Shown here: positions 9,216 through 17,537 of the stretch, in pieces
How the letters are laid out: every line of letters starts with the position of its first letter
Position numbering within the stretch: position 1 is the stretch's first letter
IMG/VR virus record: IMGVR_UViG_3300045003_000166
Coordinates: 1 to 64,000 of that record
Length of the DNA stretch: 64,000 nucleotides
Reading direction: 5' to 3' (one strand)
Source of the DNA: a virus
Notes under the pieces: model-generated
The model's input: only the letters and a program-made list of their open reading frames with translations
Database searches by the model: none
What the model was told of the DNA's origin: nothing
Translations under genes and position numbers: made by a program

Positions 9216-10333
9216 GCGACACACTCACAGCCAACATCGGCCTGCTCGTCGCCGACCCGAACGACGTCGTCACCTACACGACGCACATCGGCAACAACCT
9301 GACGAAAGTGGACACCTTCCTCGGGGCCGTCGACTGCCTGTCCACCACCCGGCCCACCACCACGTACAAGGGCCAGATCATCTTCGAGGAGGACTCCCAG
9401 CGCTACGCACAGAACACCGGAACGTCCGCCAGTCCCAACTGGCTGTACATGTCCCATCAGGCCTTGTCCGCCACCAGCTCCTCCCGGCCCACGTCGGGCC
9501 TGACGGCCGGGGAGCTGATCTACGAGTCCGACAACACCCTGGTCCGACCGCGTGGATCCGGCCTCTGGCTGCCCAACGTCGCGTCCTGTACGTCGGGAGC
9601 GCGGCCCGCCAACCCGGTGGCGGGCGACCTGCTCACCGAGTCCAACACCCACCGCCTCATCCAGTGGACCGGTTCGGCGTGGCTGCAGACCGCGTTCAGC
9701 AACTTCGTCGCCACCAGCTCCACCCACCCCGGCGCGCCATTCCAGGGCCTGGAGATCTTCGAATCGGACACCGGCCTGTCCGCGATCTACAACGGGTCCA
9801 ACTACCTATACGGGATGCAGCAGCTCGCGCCCACCCAGAAGCTGGGATCGGCGGCGAACACGGTGACGTTCACCAGCATCCCGGCTGTCAACAACCTGCT
9901 GATCACCTGGCGCACACGCACCACCAGCGGCAACAGCAACGACAACATGTTTCTGCAGTTCAACAGCGACACCGGGCTGCACTACGGCGCCGAGCTGCTG
10001 GACGCGACCGGGACGACAGCCGCCGCGTCCAGCAACGCGATCAACTCCGCCAGCGGCGTGCTCATCGGCGTGATCACGGGGGGAGCCGGAAGCGCGGGAT
10101 ACGGTTCGTGCGGTTTCGCGTTCATTCCCGGTTTCTCGCAGGCCGCCTCCGGCACCCAACTGGACTGCGTCAGCACCTGGTTCGCGGCCTGGGGAACGGG
10201 CGCCAGCAACATGTTCGCCGGAATCTCCGGAGGTGCCTACAACCCGTCTGCCGCGGTCACCAGCCTCACCCTCAACCCGGCCAACGGCCAGCTCGTGGCC
10301 GGCAGCGTATTCAGCCTCTACGGGAGCAATTAG
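9212..10333 (+). CDS. minor tail protein / tail fibre tip
   Basis: 373 residues. Repeated segments of the type STTRPTTTYKGQIIFEEDS, SSSRPTSGLTAGELIYESD and SGARPANPVAGDLLTESN recur about every 55 residues. This looks like the short repeated beta module seen in fibre proteins. The C-terminal half is a beta-rich, glycine/serine-rich domain ending in VAGSVFSLYGSN. A structural tail-tip role is likely. Receptor specificity cannot be read from sequence. Confidence 0.7.
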   Translation: MSDTLTANIGLLVADPNDVVTYTTHIGNNLTKVDTFLGAVDCLSTTRPTTTYKGQIIFEEDSQRYAQNTGTSASPNWLYMSHQALSATSSSRPTSGLTAGELIYESDNTLVRPRGSGLWLPNVASCTSGARPANPVAGDLLTESNTHRLIQWTGSAWLQTAFSNFVATSSTHPGAPFQGLEIFESDTGLSAIYNGSNYLYGMQQLAPTQKLGSAANTVTFTSIPAVNNLLITWRTRTTSGNSNDNMFLQFNSDTGLHYGAELLDATGTTAAASSNAINSASGVLIGVITGGAGSAGYGSCGFAFIPGFSQAASGTQLDCVSTWFAAWGTGASNMFAGISGGAYNPSAAVTSLTLNPANGQLVAGSVFSLYGSN

Positions 10334-10572
10334 TGGATGCCGACATCGAGCGACACGGCGACCTGGTCCACCACGTGGTGGACTGCCGGACCGGCGCACA
10401 GACGATCACTCCGTTCACCGAGGCGGAGACCGCCGCGTTCTGGGATAACGAGCGGCGCGGCGCCGAACTGGCCGCCCAGAAGGCGCAGGAAGACGAGCAG
10501 ATCAAGGCGCTTGTCGAAGCGCATTCCGACCCGCTCGTCCAGTTGCTGGCCAGGAAGGCGGGGCTGGCGTGA
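10333..10572 (+). CDS. small hypothetical protein after tail fibre
   Basis: 79 residues. The GTG start overlaps the preceding TAG (TAGTG). The visible segments are VDCRTGAQTITPFTEAE and an amphipathic helix rich in E, A and Q near residues 35-60. This is the pattern of a short protein often found after the last fibre gene in Streptomyces phages. Function unknown; a chaperone or tail attachment role would be a guess. Confidence 0.6.
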   Translation: MDADIERHGDLVHHVVDCRTGAQTITPFTEAETAAFWDNERRGAELAAQKAQEDEQIKALVEAHSDPLVQLLARKAGLA

Positions 10573-10757
10573 ACGAGCCCACCGAGTCGATCCCCGCCCC
10601 GGTGCTGATCGCGGAACTGGAGGCCGAGCTCACCCAGTCGATCGCGGACCGCGTGGTGCTCAAAGCACGTATCACCGTGCGCGACCAGCGGATCGCACAA
10701 CTCGAACAGGAACTGGCCGCCGCCCGGGGGTCAGCGGACGGCGGCCAGCTGTCCTAA
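10569..10757 (+). CDS. small coiled-coil protein
   Basis: 62 residues with a GTG start overlapping the previous stop (GTGA). Residues 10-55 form one long helix with heptad-like hydrophobics (LIAELEAELTQSIADRVVL, QRIAQLEQEL). It ends the rightward tail operon and meets the leftward gene at 10754 convergently. Function unknown. Confidence 0.55.
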   Translation: MNEPTESIPAPVLIAELEAELTQSIADRVVLKARITVRDQRIAQLEQELAAARGSADGGQLS

Positions 10758-11158
10758 TAGGCCTTCGGCAACTGGTCGCCGTCGGTCGCGGTCAGCGTCC
10801 ACTGGCACGAGGTGGTCACGGCGATCCGGTGCGCCCCGGCGACATCGTGGTAGTACATCGTGTGGTTTCCGGCTGGGCCGGTGAGGTCGTCGACGACCAG
10901 GCCGCTGTCATGGTCGCCGTACTCGACGGCGCGGAAGCGTCCCGTGGTGGGGCAGGCGAAGGTGTAGTGCAGCGACCAGTCTGAGCCGGTGGCGAAAGCC
11001 GCCGTCGTGGTGTTCCCGCTTCCCGACACCTGCAACACGACGGAGGTGTTCGCGTGCGCCGGAGACGACCCGGCCTGTGTGAGTCCGAACGTTGCGAGGC
11101 CGGCGGACGCGGCGAGCGCGCCGACAACGAGGCGGGCCCTCCCCCTGAACGGTTTCAT
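10754..11158 (-). CDS. putative secreted protein
   Basis: 134 residues starting at the ATG with a clear signal peptide: MKPFRGRAR, a hydrophobic core VVGALAASAGLATFGL, then a signal peptidase site after SSPAHA. The mature part is a small beta-rich domain with two cysteines (FACPTTG, TTSCQW). Expressed leftward, opposite to the tail genes, just downstream of a copy of the phage promoter/operator element. It may act outside the host cell or at the membrane, possibly during lysogeny. No family recognised. Confidence 0.6.
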   Translation of the reverse strand: MKPFRGRARLVVGALAASAGLATFGLTQAGSSPAHANTSVVLQVSGSGNTTTAAFATGSDWSLHYTFACPTTGRFRAVEYGDHDSGLVVDDLTGPAGNHTMYYHDVAGAHRIAVTTSCQWTLTATDGDQLPKAY

Positions 11159-11180
11159 GCGTCCAGTGAAGGGCCAAGTA

Positions 11181-11194
11181 TGACGATCTGTCAA
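11181..11194 (-). promoter_or_regulatory. variant of the phage promoter/operator element
   Basis: Reading leftward this is TTGACAGATCGTCA, one base off the common form. A possible -10 (TTCACT) lies 18 bases further. It precedes the secreted protein gene. Confidence 0.5.
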
Positions 11195-11211
11195 GTTGGC
11201 GGGAGGAAGAG

Positions 11212-11439
11212 CTAAGCCTCCGCCATGGCCTTCGTCAAGGCCTCGTTCTTTGCCCGCAGCGCGCCGAGCTCCCCGCGGGCGTTGTTCAGGGCCGTCTCCA
11301 GCATCGCGTTCTCGTAGGTGAGCTGGGCGACGAGCATCGCGAACTTGCGCTGCAGCGTCTCCACTACCTGGCTCTGGTCGACGGTGACGGGCGGTGCCTC
11401 CTCGGCCGCGCCGTTCTGGACGTCGGTTTCGACGGTCAT
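11212..11439 (-). CDS. small coiled-coil protein
   Basis: 75 residues, acidic, with one long predicted helix from about residue 20 to the end (VVETLQRKFAMLVAQLTYEN, in part). Its start overlaps the stop of the glycosyltransferase gene, so the two are translationally coupled. It could be a partner subunit of the cassette. Function unknown. Confidence 0.55.
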   Translation of the reverse strand: MTVETDVQNGAAEEAPPVTVDQSQVVETLQRKFAMLVAQLTYENAMLETALNNARGELGALRAKNEALTKAMAEA

Positions 11440-12296
11440 GTCAGCTCCCTGGAAAGCGCGCGGTACTGCTCGAGGATGTCGGTGGCCAGCACGGCGTCGC
11501 GCTGGGGGTAGAAGGTGTAGTGCGACACGAGCGCGTCGCCGACGATGACGTTGTCCTTGCCCACCAGCGGCGGCCGGTGCACCGTGATCCAGTGCTCCTC
11601 CTCCGGGTAGTCCAGGACTCCCGGCACGGGCAGCGCGCAGAAGTCCTCCCCGTCGATGACGTGGCAGGACACGGAGAACTGCTGGCGCGGCGCGAGCGGG
11701 AAGTTCTGGTAGAAGAAGACCTCCTCCGGCTTCCCCACGCGCAGGTGTTCGAGTAGCAGGCGGTGGATGCGCACCGCGAACTCACCGTCGCCCCACCCGA
11801 CCGGGTCCATGCAGAACGCGGACTGCACGATCCCGAACTCCCTCGGGATCTTGCCGAGCTTCTGCGCGTACCAGGAGACGATCGCGTTGTTCCACATCAG
11901 GGCGAAGCAGGCGAGCGTGCCAGGCAGCGCGACCTTGGCCTTCACCAGGTTCTCCACCGCGGCTTCGTGCACATACACGATGTCGTCGTCGAAGCGGAAG
12001 AAGACCGCGTCCGCGTCCGTCATGTACCGGTACGCGTAGCCGGTGTTGCGCTGCTTCGGGTAGAGGCGCGGCAGCCCGGCCGGCTTCTCGATAATCTTCA
12101 CCCAGGTGCTGTGCGCCTTCGCCAGTCGGTAGGCGTAGGCGAGGTCGGAGACCTGGTTGTCGTCCGTGTTGAGGTACAGCCAGTACTCGTCGACCAGGCC
12201 GCGCTCGTGGTCACGTCTCAGGTACTCGAACAGAATGTTAACAGTCTGCTCTCGCCCGAAGGGTGTCCACGCCACTACCTTCTTGCCGCCGATCAC
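11436..12296 (-). CDS. glycosyltransferase-like protein
   Basis: 286 residues, GTG start overlapping the upstream stop (GTGA). The N-terminus KKVVAWTPFGRE is followed by a nucleotide-sugar-type fold and an acidic cluster FFRFDDDIVYV near residue 95, the kind of DxD motif that binds the metal and sugar nucleotide in GT-A enzymes. Together with the adjacent GT and epimerase this forms a sugar-transfer cassette next to tail genes. Acceptor unknown; tail proteins are a reasonable candidate. Confidence 0.65.
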   Translation of the reverse strand: MIGGKKVVAWTPFGREQTVNILFEYLRRDHERGLVDEYWLYLNTDDNQVSDLAYAYRLAKAHSTWVKIIEKPAGLPRLYPKQRNTGYAYRYMTDADAVFFRFDDDIVYVHEAAVENLVKAKVALPGTLACFALMWNNAIVSWYAQKLGKIPREFGIVQSAFCMDPVGWGDGEFAVRIHRLLLEHLRVGKPEEVFFYQNFPLAPRQQFSVSCHVIDGEDFCALPVPGVLDYPEEEHWITVHRPPLVGKDNVIVGDALVSHYTFYPQRDAVLATDILEQYRALSRELT

Positions 12297-13282
12297 GCCT
12301 TCTCCTCCCCGAACAGCGCGCTTTCCCAGAGGGGCGCGAGGTTCTCGATCGTGTAGTCCTGGGCGCGCAGCCGGGCCGCGTCGCCCATTTGCTCGCGCAG
12401 GTCCGCGTCGTTCAGCAGCAATCCGAGGTACTCGCCCCACTCCTGGGCGGTGGAGGCGAGGAAACCGGTGACACCGTGCACCACCCAGTCCCGGTACGGG
12501 ACGATGGGCGAGGCGACGATCGGAATGCCGAGGAACGCGGCCTCCAGCGCCTTCGTCGCGCCCTTCGCCTCGTTGTAGGGGGTGGAGCGGTAGGGAGCGG
12601 CCCATACGTCGAAGTCGACCGTGTCCAGATATGCCTCGTTGGGCTGGACCCAGCCGGTGTGCCGCCATCCGGGAGCGGTCAGGCCCAGTTTGCGCAGATG
12701 CGGGTAAGGGATGCCGACCGTGTGCACGACTCCGCCGTGGTCCGGTACGGCCTTGAGTGCCTCGAACGCGATCGGCAGCTCGAACACGGTGGAGGAGGTG
12801 CCCGCCCAGCCGACCACCGGCTTCGGGTTCTCGGGGCGCGGCCGGTCCAGGTACTTCGCGGGCAGGCTGTTGGGGATCACCTGGACGTTGTCGCAGTACT
12901 GCTCCAGGATCATCGCGAGCACGTCGCTGCAGACGGTGACGGCGTCCGCGGCGTAGGCGTTCGCCATGAGGCGGGTGCGCACCGTCGGCTCGGAGAAGAA
13001 CCGGTATGCGACCTCGTTGGTCGAGTCCACGTGCCAGTAGTCGTCATCCGCGTCGAACACCGTGCGCACGCCCGGCGCGTGCACCATCCTCGCCCACTGG
13101 GTGGAGGGCTCCGGCGTGCACACCCGCTGTCCGAGGAACGCGTCGCTGTCCTCGTAGCCCTCGCCGATCCGTTGGCCGGCCTGGACGTCGTGGCCCCGTT
13201 CCCGCAGAGCCTGGGCGACGATCTTGGTCCGGTACCACGAACAGCCGGCGTCGTCCGCCGCCCAGAGCCACGCCTTACCCAC
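12293..13282 (-). CDS. glycosyltransferase, group 1 (GT-B) type
   Basis: 329 residues, GTG start inside the end of the epimerase gene. Visible features: an N-terminal GT-B-like segment (ALRERGHDVQAGQRIGEGY), VFDADDDYW, the linker SDVLAMILEQY..VQVIPNSLP typical of group 1 enzymes, and a C-terminal donor-binding region (VGWAGTSSTVFELP, LEAAFLGIPIVASPIVPYRD). It probably transfers a nucleotide-activated sugar supplied or modified through the neighbouring epimerase. Confidence 0.75.
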   Translation of the reverse strand: MGKAWLWAADDAGCSWYRTKIVAQALRERGHDVQAGQRIGEGYEDSDAFLGQRVCTPEPSTQWARMVHAPGVRTVFDADDDYWHVDSTNEVAYRFFSEPTVRTRLMANAYAADAVTVCSDVLAMILEQYCDNVQVIPNSLPAKYLDRPRPENPKPVVGWAGTSSTVFELPIAFEALKAVPDHGGVVHTVGIPYPHLRKLGLTAPGWRHTGWVQPNEAYLDTVDFDVWAAPYRSTPYNEAKGATKALEAAFLGIPIVASPIVPYRDWVVHGVTGFLASTAQEWGEYLGLLLNDADLREQMGDAARLRAQDYTIENLAPLWESALFGEEKA

Positions 13283-14246
13283 GGGAGGCCAGGTGCCCGG
13301 GCAGCCAGTGCGCGGCGAACCATTCCACCGTGTCGTGGACGCCCAGGCCGAGCGGGACGAGAGCGTCCGGTTCCAGGCCGAGCAGCCGCATCGTCTCGTT
13401 GTCCGCGACCACCCGGGCGCCCGGCGTCTCGCCCGGCCGCATCGGCAGGTGCACCAGCGAGGGCGCGGGGTCGTAGCCGATTTCCCTCGCCTCCTGGATG
13501 ACGAGGTTCGCCACATACGCGACCGTGGCGTGCTCGCTCGGCCCGATCTCGACCACCTGCTCGAGCACGTCGCCCTTCGCGGCGTACTCGAGGGCCTGGA
13601 CCAGGCCGCGCGCCACGTCGGTCACGTAGACGCAGTCGGAGATCTGCTGACCGTCCCCGTACACCTCGATCGGCGTGCCGGTCAGGGCACGGGCGATGAA
13701 CGCGGGCATGATCTTTCGGACCTTGCCCGGCCCGTACGGCGCCGCCATCACCTGCCGCGGCCCGTACGCGTTGACGACGCGCACCTGGTTGAGAGCGAGG
13801 CCGCGGTCCCGCACGAACATGTGGCCAAGGGACTCGACACAGGTCTTGCTTGCCGAATACGGGTTGCTCATCCCGTGGTTGCCGACGCAGATGTTGACGC
13901 ACGGCAGTCCGTATTGGACGCAGGCCTCGAACACGTTCAGACCGGAGGCGACGTTGGTCTGCACCGCGGGCCGCGGGTTGTGCACCGTCTCCTGGGTGCC
14001 GAGCACGGAGGCGAGGTGGATGATCCCGTCCGTGTGTGCGGCCAGCTCGGTGACGGCCACCTCGTCCCGGGTGTCGCCGAGCATCGTCGGGATGTAGGAG
14101 TCGAAATGGCCTGATCCGGGCCGCGATTCGACGGGATGACGCTTGGAGCGGTGGTCGAAGATGACGGGCTCGTGGCCGCGCTTGAGCAGTTCGTCGACGA
14201 CGTGTCCGCCGATGAATCCGGCGCCGCCGGTGACACCGATGCGCAT
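13275..14246 (-). CDS. NAD-dependent epimerase/dehydratase (extended SDR)
   Basis: 323 residues. The N-terminal VTGGAGFIGGHVVDEL is the GxxGxxG NAD-binding motif. HLASVLGTQ and a YSASKTCVE catalytic Tyr-x3-Lys follow near residue 125-150. The C-terminal region fits nucleotide-sugar binding. Closest in pattern to UDP-glucose 4-epimerase or dTDP-sugar dehydratases. An SD-like CCGGAG lies about 5 bases before ATG. It heads the leftward sugar cassette. Confidence 0.85.
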   Translation of the reverse strand: MRIGVTGGAGFIGGHVVDELLKRGHEPVIFDHRSKRHPVESRPGSGHFDSYIPTMLGDTRDEVAVTELAAHTDGIIHLASVLGTQETVHNPRPAVQTNVASGLNVFEACVQYGLPCVNICVGNHGMSNPYSASKTCVESLGHMFVRDRGLALNQVRVVNAYGPRQVMAAPYGPGKVRKIMPAFIARALTGTPIEVYGDGQQISDCVYVTDVARGLVQALEYAAKGDVLEQVVEIGPSEHATVAYVANLVIQEAREIGYDPAPSLVHLPMRPGETPGARVVADNETMRLLGLEPDALVPLGLGVHDTVEWFAAHWLPGHLASRG

Positions 14247-14360
14247 GAACGCTCCGGAAAGTGAGGGGACGGAGTATCAAGTGGAGAATACAGCGCAATG
14301 GACACGGTTCGGGTCGTTCGGGACAATGGCCAAGAAACCGGGCAGGAAGGGCGTGATCGC

Positions 14361-15158
14361 GTGAGGGTCATGTACGACGCGGCGTTCCCGCCGCCCGACC
14401 CGCACCTTGATGTCTGCGCTGGGTACATTGGCGGCGACACGCCCCATGTGTGGACCGATGCCGAATGGAACAGCCAGTCGGCCAGGTGGCGGCTGCCGAT
14501 CTTCACACGGTCGAATCCGACCGATGCGAATCAGGCCGCGAGCGACGCGGCCAGCGCGATCGCCTGGGCGAGAGCGCACGGACAGCCAGCCGGAACGGCG
14601 ATCGCCCTCGACTACGAGACGGCGAAAGACGCGGCGTACCTGACGGCATTCGACGCGGACGTGGTCGCGGCCGGCTGGACTGTGCTGGTGTACGGGTCAC
14701 TGTCCACGGTCTTCCAGAATCCGCGGCCGAGCGCGGGCTACTGGACCGCGTCCTGGACGGGCGCGGCGCACCTTGATGTGGGCGCCGCAGCCACTCAGTG
14801 GGCCAGCGACACCATGCTCGGCAAACCGTACGACCTGTCCGAGGTCACGGACTCACTCAATCTCTGGGATACACAGGAGGCCATGGTGTCGCTCACTCCG
14901 CAAGAGGACAACGAACTGCTCCAGCTGTACAACGCCATGTTCAACGGCGGTTCCTCCATGGGCATCACACCGTCCGGGGCGACGAACAACTCACTGGTCT
15001 CTAAGCTCGACTACCTGATCACCACCCTGGGACAGCTCGCTACGCCGACGGTCGACGCGACCGCCCTGGCCGCAGCACTGGCCGCGAACCCGGCGTTCGT
15101 CCAGGCGGTCGTGCACGGCCTGGCCGTCGAGTTGCACAACGCGACGCCGTCCAGCTGA
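14361..15158 (+). CDS. glycoside-hydrolase-like cell wall hydrolase (endolysin candidate)
   Basis: About 265 residues from GTG 14361; an in-frame ATG exists at 14298. GTG is preferred because AGGAAGGG lies 9 bases upstream and a possible promoter (TGGACA at 14300, GACAAT at 14322) would place transcription start after 14298. The fold signature is AGYIGGDTPHVWT, TAIALDYETA and VLVYGSLSTV, as in the DUF1906/GH25-like TIM barrels used as lysins. The C-terminus ends in a helical tail. It is followed by a holin-like gene, which supports a lysis role. Confidence 0.65.
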   Translation: MRVMYDAAFPPPDPHLDVCAGYIGGDTPHVWTDAEWNSQSARWRLPIFTRSNPTDANQAASDAASAIAWARAHGQPAGTAIALDYETAKDAAYLTAFDADVVAAGWTVLVYGSLSTVFQNPRPSAGYWTASWTGAAHLDVGAAATQWASDTMLGKPYDLSEVTDSLNLWDTQEAMVSLTPQEDNELLQLYNAMFNGGSSMGITPSGATNNSLVSKLDYLITTLGQLATPTVDATALAAALAANPAFVQAVVHGLAVELHNATPSS

Positions 15159-15187
15159 CCTCGCAACGGGTGGCATAGGAGTCCGAC

Positions 15188-15508
15188 GTGACGATGTCGA
15201 TCCCCGAGGGCAGTGTCGTCATCACGCCCATCGAGGTTTACCGCGAGGTACAGGCGACGCACCAGGCGGTGCAGCAACTGCTCGGCAAGCTCGACACGTT
15301 CGTCGGCACCCAGAGCGACCACGAGACCAGGCTGCGCAAGGTCGACGACCTGCCCCGCCAGGTTGAAGAACTGAAGACGGACAGTGAGGAGCACGACAAA
15401 CGGATCGGCCATCTGGAGACGCGGATGGCGATGTACGCGGGCGCGTCGGGTGTCCTGGGCACCGCGGCCGGGTATCTGGCGAGCTGGGCCATCTTCGGCC
15501 ACCACTGA
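15188..15508 (+). CDS. holin-like membrane protein
   Basis: 106 residues, GTG start. Residues 18-75 form a helical/coiled-coil segment (EVYREVQATHQAVQQLL, RQVEELKTDSEEHDKRIGHL). One hydrophobic segment follows (MYAGASGVLGTAAGYLASWA) and the protein ends at once. This coiled coil plus C-terminal membrane anchor, directly after a wall hydrolase, fits an actinophage holin or spanin-like protein. Confidence 0.6.
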   Translation: MTMSIPEGSVVITPIEVYREVQATHQAVQQLLGKLDTFVGTQSDHETRLRKVDDLPRQVEELKTDSEEHDKRIGHLETRMAMYAGASGVLGTAAGYLASWAIFGHH

Positions 15509-15539
15509 GCGGTGTCCGAATCGTCCGGACCTGTCCTGA

Positions 15540-15569
15540 TTGACGGATAGTCACGGGTACATCTAAGAT
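15540..15569 (+). promoter_or_regulatory. phage promoter/operator of the XRE regulator gene
   Basis: The -35 TTGACG opens the repeated element TTGACGGATAGTCAC. An 18-base spacer separates it from -10 TAAGAT (15564-15569). The start codon follows six bases after the -10, so the transcript would be leaderless. TGAC-N5-GTCA symmetry suggests a repressor site overlapping the -35. Confidence 0.75.
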
Positions 15570-15575
15570 CGCTGC

Positions 15576-15848
15576 ATGACACAGCGACGTCCCGTGACCC
15601 AAGGGCAGTTCGCCGAGGCCATCGGGTGTCACTACACCTTGGTCACCCGGTACCGCAACGGTGAGCGCCTGCCCACCGTCGAGCACCTCGCCAAGATCAT
15701 CGAGGTCTACGAGTTGGATCCCATGGAAGTGATCAGGGCGGTGAACCGGGCGAACGAGAAGAACGCCCAGGGTGAGAAGACCCACCCGATGGAGTTCGCG
15801 CACTACCTGCGCGACCACATCTTCACCCTCCCCGAGGCACCACAGTAG
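15576..15848 (+). CDS. XRE-family HTH regulator, candidate immunity repressor
   Basis: 90 residues. Residues 7-55 match an XRE/Cro helix-turn-helix (GQFAEAIGCHYTLVTRYRNG, then RLPTVEHLAKIIEVYELDP). The C-terminal 35 residues are short and polar. It stands alone between the lysis genes and a strong terminator. Its own promoter carries the dispersed operator element, as expected for an autoregulated repressor of the regulon. That role is inferred; the XRE proteins at 27509 and 27896 are alternatives. Confidence 0.7.
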   Translation: MTQRRPVTQGQFAEAIGCHYTLVTRYRNGERLPTVEHLAKIIEVYELDPMEVIRAVNRANEKNAQGEKTHPMEFAHYLRDHIFTLPEAPQ

Positions 15849-15870
15849 GGTCGAAGTCCTCATCAGCGAG

Positions 15871-15899
15871 AAGGGCCCCGGCTACACCCCGGGGCCCTT
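15871..15899. terminator. strong hairpin terminator, probably bidirectional
   Basis: AAGGGCCCCGG and CCGGGGCCCTT form an 11-bp stem around a 7-base loop. It lies between the rightward XRE gene and the leftward PAPS-reductase-like gene that ends at 15943. No long T run follows on either strand. Confidence 0.65.
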
Positions 15900-15942
15900 C
15901 CGCTTTCCGCCGTTCCGCATGGGGTCAGAACGGAGGTCTGGA

Positions 15943-16737
15943 TCAGGCAGCTGCGGCGACGATCTCGGCCATCGACAGGTCAGCCTTGAAGGTGTGACCC
16001 ACTAACCGCTCAACCGCCAGGTACTCCTGCGCCATGGCCGGGTTGAGACGCGCGGACAGAACGAGCTCCGTACGCCCGGCCAGGACACAGAACATGCACG
16101 ACAAGCGCGGCATCCCGGCGTCGTAAGCCGGGTGGTACGGAAGGCCAGAGCGGCGGATCGTGTCCCAGACCTGCTCCTCTGACCAGTCGAAGATGGGCAG
16201 CCAGCGATCCACGATCCGACGCCCGTTCGTCGCCGCGGCGTCGGGGCCGAAGGGGATCTTCTTGGCGCGCGCCGGAGACTCGGCCGCCCTGATGCCCAGG
16301 CAGTTCAGGATCCTGATCGGGCGGTCCGGGTGTGCGGCGCGGTGGTCGGCGGCCAGTTTCGTCATGATCTTGGCGACCTGGCTGGTCTTCTGATCGGAAG
16401 TGCAGTACCTGGCCTGGCTGGACGGCCATGCCGGAGTCGTGGTGTCGCCCTTCGCCCGGAGGGTGTTGTGGCGCGTCACGACCTGGTCGAGCAGGTCTTC
16501 GGAACGAGCGACGGTCTCGAACCGCAGGCCGTATACCGCGGCCTGCTTCTCGGCAAGTTCGCGCGTTCCCTCCCACTCCACCCGGCCGAGGTCGGCGTGG
16601 ACCACGACGATCCGGTCGCGGGAGACGCCCTCAGCGTCGGCGCGCTCGACTAGGTGGGTGAGCATCGCCTGAGAGTCCTTGCCTGCGCTGGAGTTGATGA
16701 GGATCACGTCGTAGGAAGCGAGGTTCACGGTGGACAT
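15943..16737 (-). CDS. PAPS reductase-like (adenine nucleotide alpha hydrolase) protein
   Basis: 264 residues. The PP-loop LINSSAGKDSQAML lies at residues 11-24. VVVHADLGRVEWEGT, RYCTSDQKTSQ and CLGIRAAESPAR follow in the order expected for the PAPS reductase/DndC superfamily. It ends in PRLSCMFCVLAG with two cysteines. In phages such proteins are common and may activate nucleotides or take part in sulphur modification; the true substrate is unknown. Upstream genes are co-oriented. Confidence 0.75.
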   Translation of the reverse strand: MSTVNLASYDVILINSSAGKDSQAMLTHLVERADAEGVSRDRIVVVHADLGRVEWEGTRELAEKQAAVYGLRFETVARSEDLLDQVVTRHNTLRAKGDTTTPAWPSSQARYCTSDQKTSQVAKIMTKLAADHRAAHPDRPIRILNCLGIRAAESPARAKKIPFGPDAAATNGRRIVDRWLPIFDWSEEQVWDTIRRSGLPYHPAYDAGMPRLSCMFCVLAGRTELVLSARLNPAMAQEYLAVERLVGHTFKADLSMAEIVAAAA

Positions 16738-16745
16738 GTCAGGCC

Positions 16746-17096
16746 TCAGACGGCGTAGTGCGCGGACCAGACGGACCACAGGATCGGCAGGTCGGCCTGG
16801 CGGTAGACGGCGACCTCGACCGCGCGCTCCTTGCCCGAACTCGGAGAGACGATCGCCTGCCACATCGTCTTCGGGGCGCGCCCCCGGGTCTCGGTGTACA
16901 GGGCCTTCACCCGCTTGCCGAAGGTGCCCCACACCGACCGCAGCACACCGCCGGACAGGCCGCGTTCCGTCAGGAACGACTCGACGGTGACCGGCTTCGC
17001 GAACACGCCGGCCAGCCGGGCGAAGGGCCGCAGCAGACGGCCGAGCCGGGCCAGGCGCAGCTCGGCGACGCGGGCGCGGATCTCGGGCTGGGTCAT
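16746..17096 (-). CDS. hypothetical protein
   Basis: 116 residues from ATG 17096, with GAGAGGAG about 7 bases upstream. Arginine-rich helical N-terminus (RARVAELRLARLGRLLRP) followed by a compact region (RVKALYTETRGRAP, VEVAVYRQADLPILW). No family recognised. It heads a two-gene leftward operon with the PAPS-reductase-like protein, behind a double operator (17115-17163). Confidence 0.6.
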   Translation of the reverse strand: MTQPEIRARVAELRLARLGRLLRPFARLAGVFAKPVTVESFLTERGLSGGVLRSVWGTFGKRVKALYTETRGRAPKTMWQAIVSPSSGKERAVEVAVYRQADLPILWSVWSAHYAV

Positions 17097-17114
17097 CGTT
17101 CGGGCTCCTCTCCT

Positions 17115-17163
17115 GTGACTATCTGTCAAAGAGGAGTCTGCCGGTCGTGTGACTATCTGTCAA
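17115..17163 (-). promoter_or_regulatory. tandem pair of phage promoter/operator elements
   Basis: Two identical leftward copies of TTGACAGATAGTCAC at 17149-17163 and 17115-17129. The upstream copy gives -35 TTGACA with a 17-base spacer to CAGACT. The downstream copy lies between that promoter and the start codon, close to the SD, and probably acts only as an operator. Confidence 0.7.
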
Positions 17164-17175
17164 TCCGCTGCGCGG

Positions 17176-17409
17176 TCAGCAGGGTACCCAGCCCGCGGGC
17201 CCGCGCCAGTAGCCGTGCGTGCCGCACTCCAGGCACTTGATCGAAGGATTGAGCGAGCCGTCCGGCTCCCACTGCCAGCCCTCCGGGCCGAGAGGGAGCT
17301 TCCCGCCGATGCGTTCGAAGTCTTTATCGTCCTTGAGCCAGGGCGACGTGCAGCGGTGGAAGAACACCGGATGGCCGTCCACCGGGTCCTTCTCCACGCG
17401 CGGGATCAC
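17176..17409 (-). CDS. small hypothetical protein with CxxC motif
   Basis: 77 residues from a GTG overlapping the upstream stop (GTGA). Contains HRCTSPWLKDDKDF in the N-terminal half and IKCLECGTHGYW near the C-terminus, so a metal-binding knuckle is possible. Ends WVPC. No family recognised. Part of the leftward operon 17176-18201. Confidence 0.55.
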   Translation of the reverse strand: MIPRVEKDPVDGHPVFFHRCTSPWLKDDKDFERIGGKLPLGPEGWQWEPDGSLNPSIKCLECGTHGYWRGPAGWVPC

Positions 17410-17537
17410 TGGTTGCCTGCCCCGCCCCACTCCGGCTCACCGGTCTGTGAACAGACGTAGAAGCCCTTCCACTCACCAGTCCCCGCGGCCCGGGCACGGC
17501 CGCAGTGAGGACAAGCAGGAGGCCAGTTGACAGGCAT
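17406..17537 (-). CDS. zinc-ribbon-like microprotein
   Basis: 43 residues starting at ATG 17537, which overlaps the preceding TGA. It has ACPHCGRARAAGTGEW followed by GFYVCSQTGEPEW: one clear CxxC plus a third cysteine. Translationally coupled on both sides. Small zinc proteins of this kind are common in actinophage accessory regions. Function unknown. Confidence 0.55.
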   Translation of the reverse strand: MPVNWPPACPHCGRARAAGTGEWKGFYVCSQTGEPEWGGAGNQ

